Origin: Anaerolineae bacterium
GTDB taxonomy: Bacteria > Chloroflexota > Anaerolineae > Anaerolineales > Villigracilaceae
Length of the DNA stretch: 8,072 nt
Assembly: GCA_017303735.1 (NCBI GenBank)
Contig: JAFLCF010000189.1
Span: 1-8,072 of the forward strand
Reading direction: 5' to 3'
Made by a program: the position numbers and the translations under genes. The notes under the pieces are model-generated. The model saw nothing but the letters and a program-made list of their open reading frames with translations. It was not told the origin of the DNA and ran no database searches. How positions within the stretch are numbered: position 1 is the first letter of the stretch; each line of letters starts with the position of its first letter. Positions 1 through 5,612 of the stretch are shown in pieces.

Positions 1-248
1 AGTTCGGTGCCTTTGCCCGTCTCGAAGGTGATATCGAAGGTCTCATCCACATCTCCGAGTTGAGCGAGAACCGTGTTGAACATCCCAAAGAAGTTCTGCA
101 CGAAGGTGATGTCAAGACTCTGCGCATTATCCGCATCGACCCCGACCAGCACCGCATTGGCTTGAGCCTGCGCAAAGTAGACTCTGCCGCCTTCGCCGAC
201 AAAGATTTCAAGATGCTGACGAAAGACTTCGGCGGCGACGAAGAATAA
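1..248 (+). CDS. rpsA: S1-domain protein C-terminus, probably 30S ribosomal protein S1 (5' partial)
   Basis: The reading frame is open from the left edge (first full codon at base 3) to TAA at 246-248, so only about 81 C-terminal residues are visible. They form most of one S1 RNA-binding (OB-fold) repeat: [20 protein letters not shown], then a valine- and glutamate-rich strand region, then the family-typical ending IGLSLRKV, followed by a short acidic tail ending GGDEE. In ribosomal protein S1 such repeats bind mRNA and help place it on the 30S subunit. The last-repeat pattern and acidic tail fit S1 best, but other S1-domain proteins (polynucleotide phosphorylase, Tex-like) cannot be excluded without the upstream part. 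A terminator follows 11 bases after the stop, so this gene ends its transcription unit. Confidence 0.8.
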   Translation, partial: FGAFARLEGDIEGLIHISELSENRVEHPKEVLHEGDVKTLRIIRIDPDQHRIGLSLRKVDSAAFADKDFKMLTKDFGGDEE

Positions 249-259
249 AAAAACAAAAG

Positions 260-282
260 AGCGCACCGAAAGGTGCGCTTTT
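260..282 (+). terminator. Intrinsic terminator of the S1-domain gene
   Basis: GCGCACC (261-267) pairs perfectly with GGTGCGC (272-278) across a GAAA tetraloop, extended by an A-T pair, and is followed by TTTT at 279-282. An A-rich stretch precedes the left arm, so it might also act weakly on the opposite strand. Confidence 0.9.
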
Positions 283-320
283 CAATTATGCCCATGACTA
301 TATTGCAAAAGGTCTTTAAA

Positions 321-385
321 CACAAAGGACACAAAGTACACAAAGGGAATTGAGTCCCTTTGTGACCTTCGTGTTTAATTTTTTT
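321..385. repeat. Tandem 9-mers folding into a hairpin before the dipeptidase gene
   Basis: Three direct 9-base units, CACAAAGGA, CACAAAGTA and CACAAAGGG (321-347), are followed by two inverted units, CCCTTTGTG and ACCTTCGTG (356-373). Together 329-348 and 355-374 pair at 17 of 20 positions around a 6-base loop, and a T-rich run (seven T at 379-385) follows. It resembles both a dispersed repeat and a terminator or attenuator. It ends only 12 bases before the dipeptidase ATG. Confidence 0.6.
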
Positions 386-397
386 AATGGATTCTCC

Positions 398-1492
398 ATG
401 ACTCTCCTAGTTGACGCTCACGCAGACATTGCCTATAACATGCTCAAATATGGGCGCGATTACACTCGCCCTGTTTCTGAAACCCGCACGCTCGAAGCGG
501 GTGGTCATACGGTTCAAGAGAATGGCGATTCCCTCATCAGTTGGCAGGAATACCAACGCGGGAACATCGCTGTTATTTTTTCTACGCTCTTCGCCGCGCC
601 GGTTCGCTTTCGCACTTATGAAAACGAAAAACAAATTTATAAGACCTTCGACGAAGCCCACAAACTCTACAGCGATCAATTGGATGCCTATCATCGGATG
701 CAGGATTCTGCGCCGGATAAGTTCCGCATCCTCGCCTCAAAACGGGACCTGGACCTGCATCTGCAACAGTGGCAGGATGCGGCGACCGATGCAGTGAGTC
801 GCCCGGTGGGTATGGTCATTTTGATGGAAGGGGCGGAGGCGGTTCGTCATCCAGCCGAATTGGAAATGTGGCACAACCGCGGAGTCCGCTTGATCGGACC
901 TGCCTGGGTGGGCACACGTTACTGCGGCGGTTGGAAGGAACCCGGTCCGTTGACCGAGGATGGGCGCAAGTTATTAGCCGCCATGGCAGACTTCAACTTC
1001 ACCCTCGACCTCAGCCACATGGACGAACGCGCCGCCGTGGAAGCCCTGGATGTGTATGAAGGTCCGATTGTGGGCACGCATGGAAATTGCGCGGCGCTCA
1101 TGCCCAACGCCAACACGAATCGACATTTCACCGATCGCATCATCGAAGGCATCATCGAACGTGATGGGGTGGTGGGTGTAGTTCCGTTCAATACCTATCT
1201 CAAAGTGGGCTGGCTGCGAGATAAGGGACATGCCCGAGAAGACGTGCCATTGGCTGTGCTCGCCAATCACATTGACCACATCTGCCAGCTCGCCGGTGAC
1301 TCGTTGCATGCCGGCATCGGCTCCGATTTTGACGGCGGCTTTGGCTTGCAATCCGTCCCGCCCGAAATTGAGACCGTCGCTGATCTGCAAAAACTGGTAT
1401 CCTTATTACAGACACGCGGATATTCGGAAACAGATACCACCAATATCCTCGGTGGCAACTGGCTCGCACGTTTGAAACGAGATTTGCCGTAA
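398..1492 (+). CDS. Peptidase M19 family (membrane/renal dipeptidase-like) protein
   Basis: This 364-residue protein is a zinc-dependent hydrolase of the M19 family, which cleaves dipeptides, often including D-residues. Metal and active-site motifs by alignment to the family pattern: DAHAD at 6-10 (H8, D10), MEGAE at 143-147 (bridging E144), DLSH at 204-207 (H207), GTHGN at 226-230 (H228) and GIGSDFDGG at 306-314 (D310 as probable catalytic acid). The GGN near 352-354 also fits the family end. I chose ATG 398 because the metal motif normally lies within about ten residues of the start. An in-frame TTG at 350 would add 16 hydrophobic residues translated from the upstream hairpin, which is unlikely. 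No good Shine-Dalgarno is visible. I see no convincing signal peptide, so a cytoplasmic enzyme is likely; the substrate cannot be told. Confidence 0.9.
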   Translation: MTLLVDAHADIAYNMLKYGRDYTRPVSETRTLEAGGHTVQENGDSLISWQEYQRGNIAVIFSTLFAAPVRFRTYENEKQIYKTFDEAHKLYSDQLDAYHRMQDSAPDKFRILASKRDLDLHLQQWQDAATDAVSRPVGMVILMEGAEAVRHPAELEMWHNRGVRLIGPAWVGTRYCGGWKEPGPLTEDGRKLLAAMADFNFTLDLSHMDERAAVEALDVYEGPIVGTHGNCAALMPNANTNRHFTDRIIEGIIERDGVVGVVPFNTYLKVGWLRDKGHAREDVPLAVLANHIDHICQLAGDSLHAGIGSDFDGGFGLQSVPPEIETVADLQKLVSLLQTRGYSETDTTNILGGNWLARLKRDLP

Positions 1493-1504
1493 TAGCCTAA
1501 CCCC

Positions 1505-1626
1505 GGTGGTTGAGTAGTGGCGCATGATCGTCGCGCCACGTATCGAAACCACCAGTTATTGAGAATATTCCTCTAATGTGTGGTCTCGATATGCCCTCGG
1601 CTGTCGCCTCGGGCTACTCGACCACC
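1505..1626. repeat. Two inverted copies of a ~48-bp palindromic repeat (BIME-like)
   Basis: Unit 1 (1505-1553) begins GGTGGTTGAGTAG and ends CGTATCGAAACCACC. Unit 2 lies on the other strand (1580-1626): read in reverse complement it begins GGTGGTCGAGTAG and ends with CATATCGAGACCAC. The outer boundary sequences match at 12 of 13 bases and the inner ones at 12 of 14. The central ~20 bases differ in sequence but fold in both: GTGGCGC/GCGCCAC in unit 1, and CCC-GA-GGC-GACA-GCC-GA-GGG in unit 2. The 26 bases between the units are AT-rich. It fills most of the gap between the dipeptidase and the next gene and could end or protect transcripts. Confidence 0.8.
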
Positions 1627-1644
1627 GAGTAAAAAAATAATTTT

Positions 1645-2118
1645 ATGACCAACCAACCCTCAGCATCTACTCCCGTACCCACCACTCCGCTCCCAGCGGA
1701 AGATTCACTCACTCCGCGCATTCGACTCAGCCTCATCCTCACCTTTATTGGACTCTTCATCTTCGCCGTTGGCACCAAGCCCGATTTCTTCGGCTGGGAC
1801 CGCAGCCCTGTGGTCGGCTTTGTGCAGATCGTCGTCTTCCTGATCGGGCTGGCGTGGATCTGTGTGGGCGGCTACCTCGGCTTGCACGCCCTGTGGTGGG
1901 GACTGGAACGCACCATCGTCGGTGACATTGGCAGCCGCTTGGTAGGCACGGGCTTTGTCTTCTCGGTTTTTGCCGGGCTGGCAGATATCATCGGCATGGG
2001 CTCGCATTCCTTTCCGCAAATTCCATACTTCGGTCCCTGGCAAGCGACCGGGGTCTTGATCGGACAGGGCATCATCGCGCTGGGATTTTTGATGATGATC
2101 CCGTTTAAGCATAAGTAG
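1645..2118 (+). CDS. Small four-helix integral membrane protein, unknown function
   Basis: I do not recognise this 157-residue protein. It has a Pro/Thr/Ser-rich polar N-terminus (1-25) followed by four hydrophobic segments at roughly 27-43, 55-79, 98-118 and 132-152, with a short basic tail KHK. No catalytic or binding motif is evident; GLERTIVGDIGSRLVG (86-101) in the loop between helices 2 and 3 is the most distinctive stretch. Base composition and codon use match the GC-rich background, so it is likely a native gene. The ATG follows an A/T-rich spacer without a clear Shine-Dalgarno and begins 18 bases after the inverted repeat pair. An antisense frame covers much of the same DNA, but the membrane-protein pattern on + is far more plausible. 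Confidence 0.75.
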   Translation: MTNQPSASTPVPTTPLPAEDSLTPRIRLSLILTFIGLFIFAVGTKPDFFGWDRSPVVGFVQIVVFLIGLAWICVGGYLGLHALWWGLERTIVGDIGSRLVGTGFVFSVFAGLADIIGMGSHSFPQIPYFGPWQATGVLIGQGIIALGFLMMIPFKHK

Positions 2119-2153
2119 TTTTTCTTTATCAACCTAGCAATAGTTGTAAATAA

Positions 2154-2183
2154 TTGAAGTTATCGAAAACAAGGGTGTAAAAT
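2154..2183 (+). promoter_or_regulatory. Candidate sigma-70-type promoter for the AT-rich gene
   Basis: TTGAAG (2154-2159) and TAAAAT (2178-2183) are separated by 18 bases, matching the consensus hexamers at 4 and 5 positions. It would give a leader of about 120 bases before ATG 2312. A perfect TTGACA at 2243-2248 lacks a good -10 at normal spacing. In AT-rich DNA such matches arise by chance. Confidence 0.3.
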
Positions 2184-2207
2184 TTGATTTATATAGGGCG
2201 TTTGTAC

Positions 2208-2219
2208 AGCCAATTGGCT
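2208..2219. promoter_or_regulatory. 12-bp perfect palindrome, possible operator
   Basis: AGCCAATTGGCT is a perfect palindrome just downstream of the candidate promoter at 2154-2183, flanked by GTAC at 2204-2207 and again at 2225-2228. Its place fits a repressor site in the leader of the gene at 2312, but nothing identifies the regulator. Confidence 0.3.
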
Positions 2220-2311
2220 ATTATGTACCCCAATTAGGGTGTTTGACATAAGATGAAATGTGAAATCTGGGATATTTATAGGTCGCAAGATTAAACTAAG
2301 CTAAGGTAAAA

Positions 2312-3637
2312 ATGGGTTTACATAAATCAAAAGACACTTTGGCAAAAATAAAATTTCTAAAAAATCTTGGGGAGTGTTTGCAATATACAACGCAAGATGA
2401 GGAACCTATGTTCCCTAAACAAAAAACAACGCCAGCACTGGATTTATCTTGGCGAAAAGAACAGACAAAATATCCAATATTTATTTTTGAAATTGATACT
2501 ACCCCTGAAAAAGCAGCATCAGACAATGCTGTAAAAGTATTCTCAAAACCAACGGAAAAATATCAAAAACCACTTTTCTTTTTTCATATATTCATTTCAC
2601 AAAAACATGAAACCGATCGAATTGACTCATTAAAATCTCAATTTGACAAAGTTAATTATGATGTTTATCTTTTATCTACAAAAGATTCGGCATCAAAACT
2701 CATAACAGATATACTCGAACAGCACTTTAGAATTGCATCCACGTTGGATTTATATGGTCTTGTAGAATTGTTAGAAGAAAATAATCCATTAAATGTCGAT
2801 GCTACGGTTGTTTTAAATAAATTAGTTGAACTAGAATATGACAAAATCGCTAATTCTAATTTTTTATCGATTATAGAAACCTTATTAATTGACAAAAAAT
2901 ACCAGACTGTCAGAGCATTCTATTCTAAATATTTATTGCGATACTTGGAGTACACAGAATATCTAGAACAAGACTACCCTCCTTATTATATAACTGCATA
3001 TTCAAAAATAACTCATTTAGCATTGAGTTTGTTACTTACGAATTATCAAAACGCTGACAACGTTTTTGCGAAGATTAAAAAGTATGAAGAAGATCATGGC
3101 ATTATTGGTCTTTGGGACCCTCACTTTGGTCTTAGTCGAGATTTTGACCATGTTTTATTGTCGGAGTTTCCATTACTTCTTTCTTTACTCTGTTCTGTAT
3201 TTTCAAATTCAGATCATGCAAAGTATTTTTCGGCAATTTTAAAGAAAATAATAGAAAAAGGCAAAGGCAAAGAAATAAAAAATATGCCTATGCATGGAGT
3301 TTATTGGTTATTAGTTGCATCTAAAATAGCGAAAGACAAAGAAAGTTACAATTATGCTAGGTCACTTATTAATGATAATGGAGGGTTTAATATTAATTGG
3401 CTAGCTTCACCAACAAAAGAAATTGAAGATGATGAATATATAAAAAAAGTAGATGAAATAACAGTCTTAACCCCATTATTTGAAGAATGGCAGGAGTTCC
3501 TAAAATCACAGCAGTATAAGAATGAGAATATCGACTTTCTTTTAGAGGTTATTAGTGGTTTTTTAATAATGGATCGATTGGACATTTCATTAAATAACTT
3601 TGCATCATTTTGTATTCAACTTTCTGCTACCGAATAA
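2312..3637 (+). CDS. Orphan protein with a PD-(D/E)XK-like N-terminal core and helical C-terminus
   Basis: I do not recognise this 441-residue protein as a whole. Residues about 8-96 read like a restriction-endonuclease fold: an amphipathic helix (8-25), a strand ending PALD (D44), a hydrophobic strand YPIFIFEID (54-62, E60 and D62), a helix with K75, then the strand PLFFFHIFIS (87-96). The E-x-D in place of the usual E-x-K, with a lysine possibly supplied from the next helix, matches some divergent members of that superfamily, but the assignment is pattern-based. From about 140 to 435 the protein is mainly helical, solenoid-like, without a clear motif. AAGG at 2303-2306 is a plausible ribosome site for ATG 2312. 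The gene is strikingly AT-rich (for example 14 G+C in 3421-3480) against 39 of 60 in 901-960 of the dipeptidase gene, suggesting horizontal transfer. Confidence 0.7.
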   Translation: MGLHKSKDTLAKIKFLKNLGECLQYTTQDEEPMFPKQKTTPALDLSWRKEQTKYPIFIFEIDTTPEKAASDNAVKVFSKPTEKYQKPLFFFHIFISQKHETDRIDSLKSQFDKVNYDVYLLSTKDSASKLITDILEQHFRIASTLDLYGLVELLEENNPLNVDATVVLNKLVELEYDKIANSNFLSIIETLLIDKKYQTVRAFYSKYLLRYLEYTEYLEQDYPPYYITAYSKITHLALSLLLTNYQNADNVFAKIKKYEEDHGIIGLWDPHFGLSRDFDHVLLSEFPLLLSLLCSVFSNSDHAKYFSAILKKIIEKGKGKEIKNMPMHGVYWLLVASKIAKDKESYNYARSLINDNGGFNINWLASPTKEIEDDEYIKKVDEITVLTPLFEEWQEFLKSQQYKNENIDFLLEVISGFLIMDRLDISLNNFASFCIQLSATE

Positions 3638-3690
3638 AAAATAAATAGCTAAATAAATTTAGCGTAGTATCGAAAAGAGTAAAAATACTG

Positions 3691-3710
3691 GAGAATAACT
3701 TTCTCTTTTA
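3691..3710 (+). terminator. Weak terminator-like hairpin after the AT-rich gene
   Basis: GAGAA (3691-3695) pairs with TTCTC (3701-3705) across five bases, followed by TTTT at 3706-3709. A competing outer pairing joins AAAAGAG (3673-3679) with CTCTTTT (3703-3709). Another short hairpin, GCTAAA/TTTAGC (3648-3663), lies just after the stop but lacks a T-run. The stems are short and AT-rich. Confidence 0.25.
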
Positions 3711-3711
3711 T

Positions 3712-3749
3712 GATTGAATACCGTGAAAGCATGGGCGGGTTGCATCTAC
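3712..3749 (+). repeat. Left copy of a direct repeat flanking the TIR-FGE gene
   Basis: GATTGAATA, a variable centre, AAAGCATGGGCGGGTTGC and CTAC align with 5553-5592 at about 32 of 40 positions by hand, with two single-base gaps, in the same orientation. This copy lies about 75 bases before the TIR-FGE start codon. It looks like a decayed copy of the end of the repeat element found downstream of that gene. Confidence 0.6.
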
Positions 3750-3783
3750 ACCTTTTATACTAAAATACTCGATTTTTGATTAT

Positions 3784-3813
3784 CCGCTGTATAATTCGAG
3801 AAATTATCAGCGG
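3784..3813 (+). promoter_or_regulatory. Promoter -10 box embedded in an inverted repeat
   Basis: TATAAT at 3790-3795 is a perfect -10 hexamer, 29 bases before ATG 3825. It sits inside a dyad: CCGCTG (3784-3789) pairs with CAGCGG (3808-3813) and ATAAT (3791-3795) with ATTAT (3803-3807), around the loop TCGAGAA, with only T3790 unpaired. No good -35 hexamer is visible at 16-18 bases upstream, so an activator or alternative factor may be needed. The dyad could be an operator that blocks the promoter. Transcription would start near the loop or right arm, so the transcript itself would not hold the whole hairpin. Confidence 0.55.
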
Positions 3814-3824
3814 GAAACCTCCCT

Positions 3825-5429
3825 ATGTCCAAATCAAACCGCCCTCTCAAAGTTTTCCTTTCCTATGCTTCACAGGACAAACCACTTGTGCGAGAGCTTT
3901 CACGCCGCTTAGCGGGTGAGGGTTGGATTGACACTTGGCAGGACGAAAAGAGCCTTTTACCTGGACAAGATTGGCGGGTGAAAATCGAAGAGGCTGTGGA
4001 AGATGCAGATGCTGTCATTATCTGTCTTTCTAATCACTCTGTAACAAAAGAGGGACATGTTCAGAAAGAACTGCGTTATGCGCGCGAGATAGCACTTGAA
4101 AAACCTGAAGATGCTATTTTCTTAATCCCTTTACGTTTGGAAGATTGTGAAATCCCACGAGGATTGCGTTTTTATCAATGGGTTGATTACTTTGAAGAGA
4201 AAAAAGATGCTTCATACATCGCACTTGTTGCTTCATTGAAATTACGATATGAACAAAAACTGAAGCTTGAAGAAGAAGAAAGACTCCGTAAAAAACAGCA
4301 AGAACTTGAAACAGCAGCAAAAGCTGCTCGTGAAAAGGAAGAACAAGAAGCTGCTGAAAGAGAAAGAATAAAAGCAGATAAAGAAGAACGAAAAAAGATT
4401 GCCAAAAAGAAGGCGGAACTTGAGACGGTTAAACGCGAATATGAAAATGGTAAGAATGAGCCGCCAACAAGAAGACAAAGTGTTTATTGGTTTGGAGGCT
4501 TTATTTTTCTGGTGCTCGGAATAATATTTTTATCGTCATTGAATAGCCCTTCATCTGCTGAACAACCAACACCTGAAAATACCCAGACGCAAACAATTGT
4601 TACTTTGTCTCATAATACTACTGAAGCAAGTATAACTAAGACACCAGAGGCAACCTCAACAGCTGTTTCCATTACACTAGCGCCTACAAACCTGCCTACC
4701 GAAATCATAGATGCTGAGGGCTTGAAAATGCGCCTTGTACCAGCAGGCGAGTTTAAAATGGGGAGCGAAAATTGGGAATCTGACGAAGCACCTATTCACC
4801 AAGTGTATTTGGATGCGTACTATATGGATGTATACGAAGTCACAAACATTGCTTATATTGCTTGTGTAAATACAGGCTATTGTTATAAACCTGCTTATAA
4901 TTACTCCTTATCTCGAACTAATTATTATGGGTATTCAGAATTTAATGACTTTCCTGTAGTTTATGTGGACTGGACTCAAGCTAGCCTCTTTTGTTCATGG
5001 CGTGGTGCAAGTTTACCCACCGAAGCACAATGGGAAAAGGCTGCACGCGGTACAGATGAACGCATTTACCCTTGGGGTAATGAAGTAGATTGTAGTAAAG
5101 CAAACTACTTTGATGAAACTGGCGGATGTAATAGAACTGATACGGCTAAAGTAGGGAGTTACGAGGATGGAAAAAGTCCCTATGGTATATATGACCTATC
5201 AGGGAATGTTTGGGAATGGGTGGCAGACTGGTATTCTGAAACATACTATCAAAATTCACCCCTTAAGAATCCATCAGGACCAGGTTTGTCAGGTTCACAA
5301 TTATTTCGAGTATTGCGTGGAGGAGCATGGCATAATAATGCAATGCGTTCTTCAAATCGTCTTCAGTATCTTCAATATGCTAGTGATTGGAATATCGGTT
5401 TTCGTTGCGTTAAGAATGTAAATCCCTGA
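3825..5429 (+). CDS. Membrane-anchored TIR domain protein with extracytoplasmic FGE-sulfatase-like (SUMF1) domain
   Basis: The 534 residues show: a TIR domain (about 8-140) with KVFLSYASQDKPLVREL at 9-25, the BB-loop-like region LLPGQDW (44-50), and KEL at 81-83, where E82 is the likely counterpart of the NAD+-cleaving glutamate; a Glu/Lys/Arg coiled coil (about 140-208); one membrane helix (220-238) preceded by RR; a Thr/Ser/Pro linker (240-295); and an FGE-sulfatase fold domain (297-530) with LVPAGEFKMGS, SLPTEAQWEKAARG, YPWGNE, GIYDLSGNVWEWVADWY, RVLRGGAW and IGFRC. The positive-inside pattern puts the TIR domain in the cytoplasm and the FGE-like domain outside. The cysteines that true formylglycine enzymes carry after RGG are absent (HNNAMRSSNR), so it is probably a binding rather than a catalytic domain. 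GGGA at 3812-3815 is a weak ribosome site. Composition is AT-richer than the flanks. Function as a receptor in defence or signalling is inferred. Confidence 0.88.
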   Translation: MSKSNRPLKVFLSYASQDKPLVRELSRRLAGEGWIDTWQDEKSLLPGQDWRVKIEEAVEDADAVIICLSNHSVTKEGHVQKELRYAREIALEKPEDAIFLIPLRLEDCEIPRGLRFYQWVDYFEEKKDASYIALVASLKLRYEQKLKLEEEERLRKKQQELETAAKAAREKEEQEAAERERIKADKEERKKIAKKKAELETVKREYENGKNEPPTRRQSVYWFGGFIFLVLGIIFLSSLNSPSSAEQPTPENTQTQTIVTLSHNTTEASITKTPEATSTAVSITLAPTNLPTEIIDAEGLKMRLVPAGEFKMGSENWESDEAPIHQVYLDAYYMDVYEVTNIAYIACVNTGYCYKPAYNYSLSRTNYYGYSEFNDFPVVYVDWTQASLFCSWRGASLPTEAQWEKAARGTDERIYPWGNEVDCSKANYFDETGGCNRTDTAKVGSYEDGKSPYGIYDLSGNVWEWVADWYSETYYQNSPLKNPSGPGLSGSQLFRVLRGGAWHNNAMRSSNRLQYLQYASDWNIGFRCVKNVNP

Positions 5430-5511
5430 ACTATCTCCAAATTCTCTACAAATTTTACTTACTTTGCACGTTAGGGGCGACCCATCAAAATAATAGAAAA
5501 CTCCGTTGCGC

Positions 5512-5552
5512 AAAGGGAGGGTCGCCCTGTGAACGGGCAACCCTCCCTTTTT
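5512..5552 (+). terminator. Strong terminator for the TIR-FGE gene
   Basis: AAAGGGAGGGT (5512-5522) pairs with ACCCTCCCTTT (5540-5550), and GCCC (5524-5527) with GGGC (5535-5538), with one C-A mismatch and a 7-base loop. The right arm runs into TTTTT at 5548-5552. It lies 82 bases after the TIR-FGE stop and, read backwards, 60 bases after the DUF1015 stop, so it may insulate both, though the T-run favours the + strand. Confidence 0.7.
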
Positions 5553-5592
5553 GGTTGAATAGCTTGCAAAGCATGGACGGGTTTGCCCCTAC
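5553..5592 (+). repeat. Right copy of the direct repeat flanking the TIR-FGE gene
   Basis: GGTTGAATA, GCTTGCAAAGC, ATGGACGGGT and TTGCCCCTAC form the intact-looking copy of the sequence at 3712-3749. It overlaps the right arm of the palindromic element at 5469-5593. Confidence 0.6.
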
Positions 5593-5612
5593 GGAATAAT
5601 CACGGAGGTGGG

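Larger units (their letters stand above)
5469..5593. repeat. GTAGGGGC-type palindromic element containing a long inner hairpin
   Basis: Outer arms CGTTAGGGGCGACCC (5469-5483) and GGGTTTGCCCCTACG (5579-5593) are inverted copies with one extra base and one mismatch. They enclose a strong inner hairpin (5512-5550) and AT-rich spacer. The outer boundary GTAGGGGC/GCCCCTAC is the same as that of the element at 6955-7014, so both belong to one dispersed family. It fills most of the gap between the convergent TIR-FGE and DUF1015 genes. Confidence 0.7.

Noticed and set aside
321..374. CRISPR array
   Set aside because: The repeated units are 9 bases, directly adjacent without spacers, and partly inverted; there are no cas genes.
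350..397. N-terminal extension of the dipeptidase from TTG 350
   Set aside because: The added 16 residues come from the right arm of the repeat hairpin and its T-run. Family alignment places the DAHAD metal motif close to the N-terminus, which fits ATG 398.
1705..2112. 135-residue minus-strand open frame opposite the membrane protein gene
   Set aside because: Its protein is highly charged and low in pattern, as expected from the complement of a hydrophobic gene, and the + strand frame has clear membrane helices.
2243..2280. Promoter built on the perfect TTGACA at 2243-2248
   Set aside because: The nearest -10-like hexamers (GATATT at 2271, TTTATA at 2275) lie 22 or more bases away, beyond normal spacing.
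3825..5429. True formylglycine-generating enzyme (sulfatase maturation)
   Set aside because: The cysteines expected after the RGG motif are replaced (HNNAMRSSNR), no sulfatase gene is nearby, and the domain is attached to a membrane TIR protein.
3712..5592. Insertion sequence or composite transposon around the TIR-FGE gene
   Set aside because: The flanking repeats are direct and imperfect, no transposase is encoded between them and no target-site duplication is evident.
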